Part shown: positions 7,762 through 15,933 of the stretch, piece by piece
How positions within the stretch are numbered: position 1 is the stretch's first letter
Layout: every line of letters starts with the position of its first letter
Assembly (NCBI GenBank): GCA_964475945.1
Contig: CAYYYF010000013.1
Coordinates: 1-38,867, forward strand
Direction: 5' to 3'
DNA from: JBBIQH01 sp964475945
Lineage (GTDB): Archaea > Thermoproteota > Nitrososphaeria > Nitrososphaerales > Nitrosocaldaceae
Length of the DNA: 38,867 bases
The notes under the pieces: model-generated
The model's database searches: none
Seen by the model: only the letters and a program-made list of their open reading frames with translations
Told to the model about the DNA's origin: nothing
Position numbers and translations under genes: made by a program

Positions 7762-8238
7762 TTGGTAACTATAGAGACAACTGCTAGCTTGGAGAGCTTT
7801 AGGAGGTTCCTTATAATAAGTACTTGCAAGTCTTTCATGCCAGAGAGTTACATTAAAGATCCAGAGGTATTCCCTGAAAGGGAAGGGTCGCAGGGGTTCA
7901 TATACATAGAGGCTGCAGATAAGGTTACACTCAAGAAGTCTAGGGATGTAACATTCGTTAATGCAAAGGATATACTAGGTATAATATACTCTAGCAAGAG
8001 TGGTAACACTAGACTTAGATGGAGGCAGATAAGGAGGAGGATAGGGAAGGTTACTGGTGTAGCATCAGTTAATGCTCTAGTTAACCTTGTTGAGAGTGGA
8101 GTGCTTAGCAAGGAGTGGGTAGATGAGTACCTTAAGAAGTATGCTTATGATAATAATAGTAGCAATAAAGATACTGATACTCAAGGAGATATGAGTATTT
8201 TGCATAAAGATCAACAGGATAACGTTCTCCCCTCTTAA
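7762..8238 (+). CDS. Hypothetical protein
   Basis: 158 residues, not recognised. The start drawn is a TTG; the first in-frame ATG is 26 codons in (MPESYIKDPEVF). The central part (GFIYIEAADKVTLKK, then VTFVNAKDILGIIYSSKS) alternates strands in a way that could be PH/GRAM-like. It is followed by a basic segment (RLRWRQIRRRIGKVTG) and a helical region to about residue 130. The last 30 residues are polar and low-complexity (DNNSSNKDTDTQ). It lies between the two IPLSSIV-motif genes and converges with the second. The start codon is uncertain. Confidence 0.5.
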   Translation: MVTIETTASLESFRRFLIISTCKSFMPESYIKDPEVFPEREGSQGFIYIEAADKVTLKKSRDVTFVNAKDILGIIYSSKSGNTRLRWRQIRRRIGKVTGVASVNALVNLVESGVLSKEWVDEYLKKYAYDNNSSNKDTDTQGDMSILHKDQQDNVLPS

Positions 8239-8242
8239 TCTT

Positions 8243-8289
8243 ATTTTTTAATTATTTAATTATTTAATTATTTAATTAATTAATTTATA
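8243..8289. terminator. AT-only tandem repeat between convergent genes
   Basis: After the stop at 8238 there is a T-run, then about three near-perfect copies of an 8-bp ATTTAATT unit running into more A/T. Convergent genes end on both sides. T-rich tracts on each strand are typical archaeal termination signals, so a bidirectional terminator is the simplest reading. Confidence 0.5.
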
Positions 8290-8772
8290 TTATATTATAC
8301 CATTCATATATGCCTTTGCTAATCTTATCCATCCATCCCAATCTACATGTTCATACTCAACAGGATCTGCTACTGGATACCTTATCCATGTCCTAACTAC
8401 TGTAAAACTATACTTGTTCATTACAGTATCACTCTTGAATGTTATATTTAATACTGTACCCCATCTCTTTCTCTCACTACTTAACTCTACTATGCTACTT
8501 AATGGTATGACTAGATTCTTCTCATACTTGGCATCATTGTTTAGCATATCTAGCGTGTAACTCTTTGGTACTCTAATGGTATCTTTACTCTTCTGTAGTT
8601 CTTTGACCTGAAGGTTAACCTCACTCTTCCAAGAGTCCATGCTCATCCCTGTCTTTGATATGAATGCAACTCTCTTGTTGGTAAGCACAAGTATCCCTTC
8701 CCTACCCCTCTTAAAGAGTCCATGCTCACCTCCCCATACAGAGAATAATACCGATAGTATATGCTCTTCCAT
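8290..8772 (-). CDS. Hypothetical protein, PH/GRAM-like domain
   Basis: 160 residues. The segment REGILVLTNKRVAFISK is the classic entry of a bacterial PH/GRAM-like domain (a strand, then TNKR and another strand). It is followed by NLVIPLSSIVEL and GTVLNITFKS. The LVIPLSSIV block matches the protein at 7207-7617. Such domains usually bind lipids or proteins at membranes; no partner is evident. The tail is aromatic-rich (EYEHVDWDGWIRLAKAYM). An A/T-rich region with AATTATTAAATAG upstream of the ATG fits as a promoter. Confidence 0.65.
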   Translation of the reverse strand: MEEHILSVLFSVWGGEHGLFKRGREGILVLTNKRVAFISKTGMSMDSWKSEVNLQVKELQKSKDTIRVPKSYTLDMLNNDAKYEKNLVIPLSSIVELSSERKRWGTVLNITFKSDTVMNKYSFTVVRTWIRYPVADPVEYEHVDWDGWIRLAKAYMNGII

Positions 8773-8840
8773 GCATGTACTTATACCTAATACTATTTAA
8801 TAATTTAAGATATGTAATGGTGCTAAGTAATCCTCTAAAA

Positions 8841-8973
8841 TGGATAATATTCTAGATTTATTTATATAGAATGCTATGAAATGTAATCTGTAGCCATCTT
8901 AATATACCACTGAGTTTATAAATGATTAATAAATAAATCTAGCATTAAAACTGCAAATATATAATATTATCCA
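8841..8973. repeat. Split 24-bp inverted repeat upstream of amt
   Basis: The left arm, 8841-8864, is TGGATAATATT joined directly to CTAGATTTATTTA. The right arm carries exact reverse complements of both blocks (8930-8942 and 8963-8973), but they are separated by 20 bp. The repeat lies between the divergent starts at 8772 and 9056. A direct repeat with core TAGCATTAAA follows (8935-8952 and 8991-9008). It could be regulator binding sites or a decayed miniature element; no target duplication is visible. Confidence 0.6.
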
Positions 8974-9025
8974 AGTATTGCTAATTTATCAAATTTAGCA
9001 TTAAACTTAAAAGTATCCAAAAAAT

Positions 9026-9034
9026 CTTTTTATT
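9026..9034 (+). promoter_or_regulatory. TATA element of amt
   Basis: CTTTTATTA is centred about 26 bp before the amt ATG, consistent with a leaderless transcript. Confidence 0.5.
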
Positions 9035-9055
9035 AGATGATAACCAAATGATAAC

Positions 9056-10489
9056 ATGCGCAGCAAAGAGTTAATGACTGCTATGCTGGTTGCAGTAACT
9101 ATAGCATTAGCAGTAGGGGCAGGAGTAGGAGGGGTAGCGTATGCAGATCATGGTAGAGAGGTAAAGCCAAATGCAAATGGTAGCATACCATTCGTAGAGC
9201 CTGATCAGAATCCATATGAGTGCTGGCAAGCAGATGGTACACCTTGCCCAATAGATCATGGTAATACAGCATGGATGCTAACTGCAAGTGCACTAGTGCT
9301 ATTCATGACACCAGGTGTAGCATTCTTCTATGGTGGATTAGCAAGGAGCAAGAATGTTGTATCTACAATAGGGATGTGCTTCATAGTTATAGGGATAATA
9401 AGTGTACAATGGGTACTGTATGGGTATAGTCTAGCCTTTGGTCCCCCTACAGAGGGAGTGCATAACTTCGTAGGTGACTTCTCATACGCATTACTTAACG
9501 GTGTATCACACGAGGCACCATTAAGGATAGGAGACTCATGGATGAGCATACCACACCAGACATTTATGATCTTCCAGGCTATGTTCGCTGTAATAACACC
9601 AGCATTGATAGTTGGAGGGCTTGTTGATAGGATGAAGTTCAGTGCCTTCGTTATATTCATTGTATTATGGGCTACATTCGTATACGATCCTGTGGCACAT
9701 TGGGTATGGGGTGGAGGGTTCCTTATGGATTTAGGCGCATTGGACTTTGCTGGAGGTACAGTTGTGCATATAACCTCAGGCTGGAGCGCACTTGCTGCAG
9801 CACTTATCCTAGGAAGGAGGATAGGCTACGGGAAGGTGCCTATGGAGAGTCATAACATACCTATGGTTGTCTTAGGAGCATCAATACTATGGTTTGGTTG
9901 GTTTGGATTCAACGCAGGTAGTGGGTTAGCAGCAGATGGTAGGGATACAAGTGCATTTGTTGTAACCAATACTGCTACTGCAATGGCAGCATTATCATGG
10001 GTATTCATGAGCTGGGCTCATACTGGGAAGCCAAGTATAGTTGGTGCAGCAAGTGGTGCAGTTGCAGGATTGGTAGCAATAACTCCAGCATCAGGGTTTG
10101 TAGGTGTTATGGGTGCCATAATAATAGGCCTTGCTGCAGGTATAATATGCTATGCATGTGTAGTATTCAAGAACAGGAGAAGGTGGGATGATGCATTGGA
10201 TGTATGGGGTGTACATGGTATGGGAGGCACAGCTGGTGCAATATTAACTGGTGTACTAGCAAATAAGCATATTGGTGGTGTTGCTGGAGGGTGGGAAGGC
10301 AACTACATGCAGATAGCAATAAATGCTCTAGGTGCTGGTGTTAGCATAGCATACGCATTTGGTTTAACCCTGCTTATACTAAAGGTTATGGATATAGTAT
10401 GGCCTGGAGGTATAAGGGTAACTCCAAGAGAGGAGGAGATAGGGTTAGATATAGCACAGCATGGAGAGAAGGCATATGCAACAGCATAA
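9056..10489 (+). CDS. amt: Ammonium transporter, Amt family
   Basis: 477-residue Amt/Mep/Rh channel that imports ammonium across the cytoplasmic membrane. Residues 1-30 form a signal-peptide-like segment ending VAYA-DHG. An extracytoplasmic N-terminal extension with Cys56 and Cys64 follows, then about 11 transmembrane helices starting near residue 70 (TPGVAFFYGGLARSKNV). The twin pore histidines lie in GGTVVHITSG and WGVHGMGGTAGAI. In ammonia oxidisers Amt supplies or senses substrate. The only P-II gene in the window (26451) is not adjacent, unlike the usual amtB-glnK pairing. An unusual split inverted repeat precedes the promoter. Confidence 0.96.
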   Translation: MRSKELMTAMLVAVTIALAVGAGVGGVAYADHGREVKPNANGSIPFVEPDQNPYECWQADGTPCPIDHGNTAWMLTASALVLFMTPGVAFFYGGLARSKNVVSTIGMCFIVIGIISVQWVLYGYSLAFGPPTEGVHNFVGDFSYALLNGVSHEAPLRIGDSWMSIPHQTFMIFQAMFAVITPALIVGGLVDRMKFSAFVIFIVLWATFVYDPVAHWVWGGGFLMDLGALDFAGGTVVHITSGWSALAAALILGRRIGYGKVPMESHNIPMVVLGASILWFGWFGFNAGSGLAADGRDTSAFVVTNTATAMAALSWVFMSWAHTGKPSIVGAASGAVAGLVAITPASGFVGVMGAIIIGLAAGIICYACVVFKNRRRWDDALDVWGVHGMGGTAGAILTGVLANKHIGGVAGGWEGNYMQIAINALGAGVSIAYAFGLTLLILKVMDIVWPGGIRVTPREEEIGLDIAQHGEKAYATA

Positions 10490-10605
10490 CCCAATATTCA
10501 TTATTTTTTAAAATAAATAAATAGATATTTATTTTTCTTTGATATTACGTTGTTCTTCCTTTAATAGAATGCTTAAATAGAATCTTATGGATATAATTAT
10601 ATTAT

Positions 10606-11226
10606 ATGAGAAGAAAGCAAGAGGAGAGATTTATAGTAGAGATTAGTTTACTTGTACTTATAGTATTCATATTCTTAGAATTGTATAGCATAACATACTA
10701 TAACCAACTAGCAGTAACTAGGTTCATACACATACTTGTACCTTTACTACTCTTTCCTTTCATAATCATAATGGTAAAACATGGATCTCTTGCTAGTATA
10801 ATCATGCTTATAGGTATATCATGCATGCTAGGATCCTTAATACTGTTGCCAGATATGCTAGTTAATGGTACTATAGGTTATGATAAGTTCTATGCAATAT
10901 CTTTGAGGGTATTCTTAGTAGGGTTGGGTGCCATAGTAATAGGTATGATAATGATATACAAGGTAGAATGGTTCTATGTTAAGAATAGACCAAGGGATGA
11001 TACCATGAAGGTATGGAATCATAACATGGCTAAAGGAGGATTACTCATACCACTCTATAAACTCTTAAATGATAAGGAGAGGATGCTCTTGCCCATGTAT
11101 AGGTATGTTGTTGTAAGAATATACGATAGTGATTACCTTGTACCTGTAGAGGAGAGTGTTCCTATGGAGAGTATGGTTGTTAGAAGTAAGGATGATGTAT
11201 TCATAGGCGTACGTAAAGCATTATAA
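10606..11226 (+). CDS. Four-helix membrane protein, unknown function
   Basis: 206 residues. Four hydrophobic segments are predicted at roughly 11-31, 37-58, 63-83 and 96-118 (for example VEISLLVLIVFIFLELYSI and VFLVGLGAIVIGMIMI). A soluble C-terminal domain of about 85 residues contains VWNHNMAKGG and MYRYVVVRIYDSDYLVPVEE. No family is recognised and there are no catalytic motifs. It follows amt by about 115 bp of A/T-rich DNA containing probable promoter and terminator sequence, so it need not be co-transcribed. It converges with the small membrane gene at 11269. Confidence 0.65.
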   Translation: MRRKQEERFIVEISLLVLIVFIFLELYSITYYNQLAVTRFIHILVPLLLFPFIIIMVKHGSLASIIMLIGISCMLGSLILLPDMLVNGTIGYDKFYAISLRVFLVGLGAIVIGMIMIYKVEWFYVKNRPRDDTMKVWNHNMAKGGLLIPLYKLLNDKERMLLPMYRYVVVRIYDSDYLVPVEESVPMESMVVRSKDDVFIGVRKAL

Positions 11227-11268
11227 TTTATAAATAAAAATATAATGTGATAATGATTTTTTCCTTAA

Positions 11269-11433
11269 CTACTCTTTGTCCTTCATATAACTCTCAGAAC
11301 TCTCAGCACTGCTCTTATCCTCAGCCATGATACTCTTTGTACCCCTTGCACCCCTTATACCAAACCATAGTGCTGTTGATGCTATAAATACACCTGCCAT
11401 TGCATACATATGCCCTATGAACATCTCTGCCAT
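11269..11433 (-). CDS. Small single-pass membrane protein
   Basis: About 54 residues: one transmembrane helix (HMYAMAGVFIASTALWFGI), a basic segment and an acidic serine-rich cytoplasmic tail (AEDKSSAESSESYMKDKE). I place the start at the second methionine (MAEMFIGHM) because a TATA-like TTAATATATAG on the minus strand lies about 25 bp before it; the ATG at 11451 would overlap that element's downstream edge. Function unknown. The positive-inside layout and the promoter argue that it is real despite its size. Confidence 0.5.
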   Translation of the reverse strand: MAEMFIGHMYAMAGVFIASTALWFGIRGARGTKSIMAEDKSSAESSESYMKDKE

Positions 11434-11653
11434 GTTTAATATTAGAAACATCTATATATTAAATTTAGTTATCAAAAGCTTATCATTTTGGATACTTTCA
11501 TAATACAAGAGAAAAGGATATTTAGTTACGTGTACCCTTTTAAGATAATAGATGCACAATCTTTATGATCAATATAAAGCAATCTAAGGGCATAATGCTT
11601 TGCTAAGTATGCAACTTTACCTGTATGTGTATACTATTCTATCATATGGAAAG

Positions 11654-11680
11654 AAATATATAACGTACCATTAAATGGTA
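11654..11680 (+). promoter_or_regulatory. TATA box with overlapping start-site palindrome
   Basis: A TATA element AAATATATAA at 11654-11663 is followed at 11666-11680 by a perfect palindrome, TACCATTAAATGGTA, that ends just before the ATG at 11684. An operator between the TATA box and the start is the usual position for an archaeal repressor. An alternative ATG at 11675 lies inside the palindrome and is less likely to be the start. Confidence 0.5.
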
Positions 11681-11683
11681 TAT

Positions 11684-12955
11684 ATGGCAGAAAAATTCCA
11701 TATATTGACTATTCTTGCAGTATCAATCCTATTGATAGGAACAAATGCGTATATATACGCTGACATGCAACTGGATCAACAGAACCAAGGTCAAGTAAAG
11801 ATGCGTACAGATAAAGACTTTTACAAGTGCGATGAGAGAGTTACAGTAAAGATAAGCGGAAAGCCAAATACAACATACCTGCTTGTTATTAGAGATCCAA
11901 ATGGTAATGTATACGCACAGGTGAATGTAACTACAGATAGTAATGGTATTGCTACATATACATATACACAAACAGGTCCTTCAGGTGCATGGTTATTAGA
12001 ATTGTACGAGGTTAATGCTGGTAGAAAGAAGCTTGTTGCTGAATGGAAGTATAAGGTTGAGTGTGAAGAGCAACCTCAGCCTGTTAACTCATGTCTTACT
12101 GTAGTAAGCGATCTGCAGACATTCGTAGATAGAGGCAATACGGTTGCAGTTAATTATACATGGCCTTCCCCTATAAACTCAAATGATCTAGGCATACCTG
12201 GTGCTACACCAATATGGTCAAGCAATGGTTTGGATACAGGTAATGCATACACATTCACTAAGCACTTCATCTTACCTCAAGGTTATGCCTACTCTGCTAG
12301 CATAATGATAAATGCTGATGATACTTGGGATGATCTAAGGATAAACGGTAACCTTATAGCAAATACACCAGTAGGTGATGGATGGGGGAATGTGCATACC
12401 TTTAGCATACCAAGTGCTTTCTTGCATCCTGGGCTTAACACATTAACAGTAAAGGCAAAGGATATAGGGCAAGCAGTGGCAGCGTTAGCATTCAAGATGG
12501 ATGTATACTGCAAACCTGCACCATCATCTATCCATTGGGATAAGATAGTATTCACAATAGATATACAACAAAGTGAAGAACCTGTACGACCTGATGAATT
12601 GATGGTTAAGCTAAGGCCCCTACTAGGTAAGACATTAGATATAAAGGTAAGAGATAACCCTGCAGATGTTGTAGCATTAGAGGATGTTGTTAAGAGCTTT
12701 CTAGCAGCAAAGTACGGTCTAACAAAGCCTGATACTGATAGGATAATTGTAAAGATAGTAGAGGTAGAGTATGCAATAGATACCAATGCTCATGGTATGG
12801 TAGGACCAGTAGGGCCACAGAAACCAGAGCAGACAGGATCATCCACCAAAGGCAACACTCTTAATAATAGTTACGAGGGTATATACTACGCATTACCATT
12901 TGTAGGCATTGGTACATTAGTAGCTTTATGGTATAAAAGAAGAAGAGGGTATTAG
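11684..12955 (+). CDS. Secreted, C-terminally membrane-anchored surface protein
   Basis: 423 residues. It has an N-terminal signal peptide (ILTILAVSILLIGTNAYIYA). Next comes an Ig-like/MG2-like domain at about 40-125 (MRTDKDFYKCDERVTVKISG, TTDSNGIATYTYTQTGPSGAW). A middle beta-sandwich resembles a galactose-binding-like fold (about 140-280, with HFILPQGYAYSASIMINAD and DDLRINGNLI). An alpha/beta segment follows to about 375, then a Gly/Pro/Ser-rich stalk and a C-terminal transmembrane anchor with basic stop (GIGTLVALWYKRRRGY). Two spaced cysteines in each of the first domains could form disulfides. It probably faces outward. Function is unknown; adhesion or envelope structure are guesses. Confidence 0.7.
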   Translation: MAEKFHILTILAVSILLIGTNAYIYADMQLDQQNQGQVKMRTDKDFYKCDERVTVKISGKPNTTYLLVIRDPNGNVYAQVNVTTDSNGIATYTYTQTGPSGAWLLELYEVNAGRKKLVAEWKYKVECEEQPQPVNSCLTVVSDLQTFVDRGNTVAVNYTWPSPINSNDLGIPGATPIWSSNGLDTGNAYTFTKHFILPQGYAYSASIMINADDTWDDLRINGNLIANTPVGDGWGNVHTFSIPSAFLHPGLNTLTVKAKDIGQAVAALAFKMDVYCKPAPSSIHWDKIVFTIDIQQSEEPVRPDELMVKLRPLLGKTLDIKVRDNPADVVALEDVVKSFLAAKYGLTKPDTDRIIVKIVEVEYAIDTNAHGMVGPVGPQKPEQTGSSTKGNTLNNSYEGIYYALPFVGIGTLVALWYKRRRGY

Positions 12956-12985
12956 ACAAGGTAAGGCGTAATTAAAAACACAAAA

Positions 12986-13024
12986 TCCTTTTATTTTTAT
13001 TTTTATTTATTTTTATTTTATTTT
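12986..13024 (+). terminator. T-rich tract after the surface-protein gene
   Basis: A run of four to five T's repeated with single A's begins about 30 bp after the stop codon and continues for about 38 bp. It is a typical archaeal plus-strand terminator. It separates this gene from the minus-strand tRNA. Confidence 0.55.
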
Positions 13025-13100
13025 GAGATTATTTACGTATATACTCTACCAAGATTGGTAATATCTCTTGCTTATGCTGTAAGCAATACTTGAGCAGTTA

Positions 13101-13244
13101 TGGGGCCGGTGGGATTTGAACCCACGACCGCCAGCGCTCCAGCTGGTACCCCAGGTTCACCACCTATATATACATTGGGTTCTGGTATCCTAGACCATGC
13201 TCTCCGCCAGCATGCATAACCAGCATGCTGTAGACGACGGCCCC
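13101..13244 (-). tRNA. tRNA-Pro(GGG), apparently with three introns
   Basis: The acceptor stem GGGGCCG/CGGCCCC and T-arm GTGGGTTCAAATCCCAC are unmistakable. The 143-nt precursor (144 with discriminator A) is far longer than a tRNA. Removing three segments gives a normal 75-nt cloverleaf: 30 nt in the D-loop (13201-13230), 26 nt in the anticodon stem between positions 30 and 31 (13156-13181) and 12 nt at the canonical 37/38 site (13137-13148). The result has a perfect anticodon stem CCAGC/GCTGG and loop CTGGGGC, anticodon GGG at 13150-13152. The ends of introns 1 and 3 could shift by a base or two. CCA is not encoded. An A/T-rich promoter lies upstream within the end of the kinase gene. Confidence 0.85.
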
Positions 13245-13277
13245 TTGCTCTACTCTATTATACTCCTTAATATATTA

Positions 13278-13994
13278 TTACTCAATTAGTTCAAGTAATG
13301 TATGGAATGCTATCTCATTAATATCATGCTTGTAATCCCTTAACATCTTAATAAGCCTACTTCTATCTACACGTATAATACTATTAGATAGGAAGAGATA
13401 CTGCATAGCAGATGTCAGATTGTTAACCCTTCTACGTATACTTGCACTCTCAAAGTCTATTATACATGCTCTATTACCAGATATTATTACATGCCTATAC
13501 ATATTACTAAGCTCACCATGATCCACACCTATAAGATCGAGCGTATAGCACTGCTTAAGCAGGTCCCTTATAACCTCCTTTGTATACTCGTAAGGTTTAT
13601 CTATAGCTAACCACTTCTTGATCAATAGTCCATCAATAAACTCTATCATAAGCATATGCTTGGTGTAATCAAAAAGCCTTGGTCCTATGCCTATGCTATT
13701 AACTATCTTAAGGATACTAGCCTCATGCTCTACACTAACTCTTGCAGAGTCACTCCTCATTATCTTTAATGCACATACACTATCATCACTCCTTAACGCC
13801 TTAACGACTATACTTGTGCAGCCCTTTCCTAACACCCTTATATTACCCCTCAGTATGGTATTACCCTCAAATACTATACCTTTTACATTAAGCTCCTCCA
13901 ATTCTTTAATTATATATCTGCTATATTCATAATCATAAGGATATGACAGTATATCTGCAAGATCTTTGTTTATTTTAACAATTCCTGAAAGCAT
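13278..13994 (-). CDS. Predicted Ser/Thr protein kinase, COG2112-like
   Basis: About 238 residues of a minimal protein-kinase fold. Visible elements are a glycine-rich loop (RVLGKGCTSIVVKA), the ATP-binding lysine in CALKIM, a partner Glu in VEHEASIL, a catalytic-loop region VDHGELSNMYRHVI and the metal motif IDFESAS (DFE rather than DFG). The HGEL in place of the canonical HRD/HGD type is seen in the archaeal Rio/piD261-like COG2112 group. The ATG at 13994 is preferred over a GTG three codons upstream. Its 5' end overlaps the end of the CCA-adding-enzyme gene by about 20 bp, so the two are probably translated from one mRNA. The substrate is unknown. Confidence 0.75.
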   Translation of the reverse strand: MLSGIVKINKDLADILSYPYDYEYSRYIIKELEELNVKGIVFEGNTILRGNIRVLGKGCTSIVVKALRSDDSVCALKIMRSDSARVSVEHEASILKIVNSIGIGPRLFDYTKHMLMIEFIDGLLIKKWLAIDKPYEYTKEVIRDLLKQCYTLDLIGVDHGELSNMYRHVIISGNRACIIDFESASIRRRVNNLTSAMQYLFLSNSIIRVDRSRLIKMLRDYKHDINEIAFHTLLELIE

Positions 13995-15330
13995 ATCTAT
14001 CACTTACTATTAACTCGCTAACCATATTAACCATATTTAATATACTTGGATTCTCATCAAGTGTGTATATATCAAAACCTTGCTTAAGATCCTCCATTAT
14101 ACCCTTGCTTATCCCAGAGTAAGGTAACCCTTCCTTTAGTATATATGCTAAGAGATCCTTTGCGTTACTGAACTTTCTATATGTAAGGGCATTTATCCTA
14201 CCCTTGTTATCTAGCCATAGCAGAGAACCTTTATTCTTAGCAATGAATCTATTTGCATTGCTAACATCAAATACGCTAGGCCCTATCTTTACGCTAATAG
14301 ATGGTATATTTAATGAATCTAATAATAGTGCAATGTATGCCTTATCATTATTTATATAGCATCTTGCCCTTATCACATTAAAGTTGTTTATACTTAACTG
14401 CTTCACTATTGCATTCATGCTACTCTTCAACTGACCCCATATTATATCATCACTCCTCTTCCTATAACTAAACTCTGCAACAAGTATATTTTTGGCATAA
14501 GGGCTTGGATCTAATCTTGATTCACTATTATAATTGAAGTACTCTAGACTTGGTCTTGCAAGGAAGTTCCTTGATGCAAGTATGAATCTACCAACACATT
14601 CATAGGATATTGCTGAGCCTAGATTTCTACTCCTATCTATAGGGTCTATTATAATCAATGCACTACTCCCATCCCTCTTTCCTTCTGCCTTTCCATCTAC
14701 AGATATAACCTCGCCTTCCTTCCATATTGCTGCATGCTCTAACGTATTTATGAAGGAGCCATATGCTAGGATAAGAACCTCGCATACATAGCCAGAGAAC
14801 CCTTGCACAGCTATCTCTGCTCCATATACCCCTACAACCTTCATGAACCTCTTAAGCAATCTAACATCCCTCCTCTTTGCATCATCTAGCCTCTGAAGCA
14901 TGTATAGCGTATGGTAAGGGCTTCTATCTGCAGCACTCCTCCACTTGCCTAGAGCAACATCGTAGCATGGTACTACATTAACCCTAATACCCTCTACTAT
15001 TGCTTCAACATAGGGATGCTGCGAGTACCTTAGATATGGGTTATAACCATGCAGTGCCTCAAACCCTATGCTCTTACCTATACTCTCAAACCGTGCATCA
15101 TCTACACTGGGCTTGATCTTTACAAATATGTCTATATCAATGCTATCCTTTAACCATGTATCTTTTGCATAGGAGCCTACAAGCATTACATCATTAACCT
15201 CATCATACCTACTTGCTACTCTCCTTACATTACTTAAACACATGCTTGCAATCCTATCAACATGCCTTCTATCCTCACTGCTAGGCTCAACTAACATATA
15301 TGCCTCTCTAAGCACCTCGCCAATACTCAT
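13975..15330 (-). CDS. cca: CCA tRNA nucleotidyltransferase, archaeal class I
   Basis: 451-residue enzyme that adds CCA to tRNA 3' ends using CTP and ATP without a nucleic-acid template. The nucleotidyltransferase signature is Gly52-Ser53 followed by Asp65 and Asp67 (VGSYAKDTWLKDSIDIDIFV). Length and layout match archaeal class I enzymes: palm, helical neck (SPYHTLYMLQR), body and tail. It is needed here because the neighbouring tRNA-Pro lacks an encoded CCA. Its start overlaps the thpR stop by 4 bp, placing thpR, cca and the kinase gene in one minus-strand operon. Confidence 0.95.
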   Translation of the reverse strand: MSIGEVLREAYMLVEPSSEDRRHVDRIASMCLSNVRRVASRYDEVNDVMLVGSYAKDTWLKDSIDIDIFVKIKPSVDDARFESIGKSIGFEALHGYNPYLRYSQHPYVEAIVEGIRVNVVPCYDVALGKWRSAADRSPYHTLYMLQRLDDAKRRDVRLLKRFMKVVGVYGAEIAVQGFSGYVCEVLILAYGSFINTLEHAAIWKEGEVISVDGKAEGKRDGSSALIIIDPIDRSRNLGSAISYECVGRFILASRNFLARPSLEYFNYNSESRLDPSPYAKNILVAEFSYRKRSDDIIWGQLKSSMNAIVKQLSINNFNVIRARCYINNDKAYIALLLDSLNIPSISVKIGPSVFDVSNANRFIAKNKGSLLWLDNKGRINALTYRKFSNAKDLLAYILKEGLPYSGISKGIMEDLKQGFDIYTLDENPSILNMVNMVSELIVSDRYAFRNC

Positions 15331-15887
15331 ACCCTCTCTGCCTTTAATGTAAAGAGATCTGTATATACTGCACCACTAGGTAGTAGATCACTCTTCTTAA
15401 CCTTTATCTCATCCAATACCTCATTACCAAAGTATGTATCTTTATACTTGCTTATAGTTGATATCAATGCTTGATCCCTAACCCTATCTTTCATGCGTAA
15501 TAGTGTTATGTGAGGCGTAAACCCTTTATCGCTCTTGAACCCTAGAGGCTTCATAGCATCCTCAACCTTCTCTGCTAAATCCTTAAGCCTTGCTGCAGAG
15601 TTATCATCAACCCCTACCCATACTATCCTTGCATCTGATATGCTTGGGAATGCACCTACACCCTTATACTCTACATGTATAGGCTCAAACCTTATACTAT
15701 TTATCTTATCAATTATAGAGTTAAGCATTGAGTTGTTAACATCACCTATGAATAATAGGGTAAAGTGTAGTTGTTCTTTGCTTACTGGCCTTGCACCCTT
15801 AGCATGATTGAGTATATCATTCTGTACCTTAATCATGTTACTTATTGAGTTAGCATCCTTAACATCCATTGCAATGAATATACGCAT
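15327..15887 (-). CDS. thpR: RNA 2',3'-cyclic phosphodiesterase (2'-5' RNA ligase family)
   Basis: 186 residues with the two HxTx motifs of the 2H phosphoesterase superfamily: His41-Phe-Thr43 (LHFTLLF) and His126-Ile-Thr128 (FTPHITLLR). Family enzymes open 2',3'-cyclic phosphates, and in vitro join tRNA halves through 2'-5' bonds. Length is normal. It leads the operon containing cca and overlaps it by 4 bp, so a role in tRNA end processing fits the context. It is divergent from the UPF0200 kinase, with about 45 bp of A/T-rich DNA between them. Confidence 0.93.
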   Translation of the reverse strand: MRIFIAMDVKDANSISNMIKVQNDILNHAKGARPVSKEQLHFTLLFIGDVNNSMLNSIIDKINSIRFEPIHVEYKGVGAFPSISDARIVWVGVDDNSAARLKDLAEKVEDAMKPLGFKSDKGFTPHITLLRMKDRVRDQALISTISKYKDTYFGNEVLDEIKVKKSDLLPSGAVYTDLFTLKAERV

Positions 15888-15933
15888 CTACTAACTCTAT
15901 GCTTTATATTATATATATAAATTAAATTTGTTC

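Noticed and set aside
8841..8973. Inverted repeat as a complete MITE.
   Set aside because: No target-site duplication or second copy was seen in the window, so it is reported only as a repeat.
13130..13165. Anticodon GGA, which would make the tRNA a serine tRNA.
   Set aside because: Reading the sequence without the 12-nt intron removed gives GGA, but the anticodon stem would not pair and the variable loop is too short for a class II serine tRNA. The proline reading gives full pairing.
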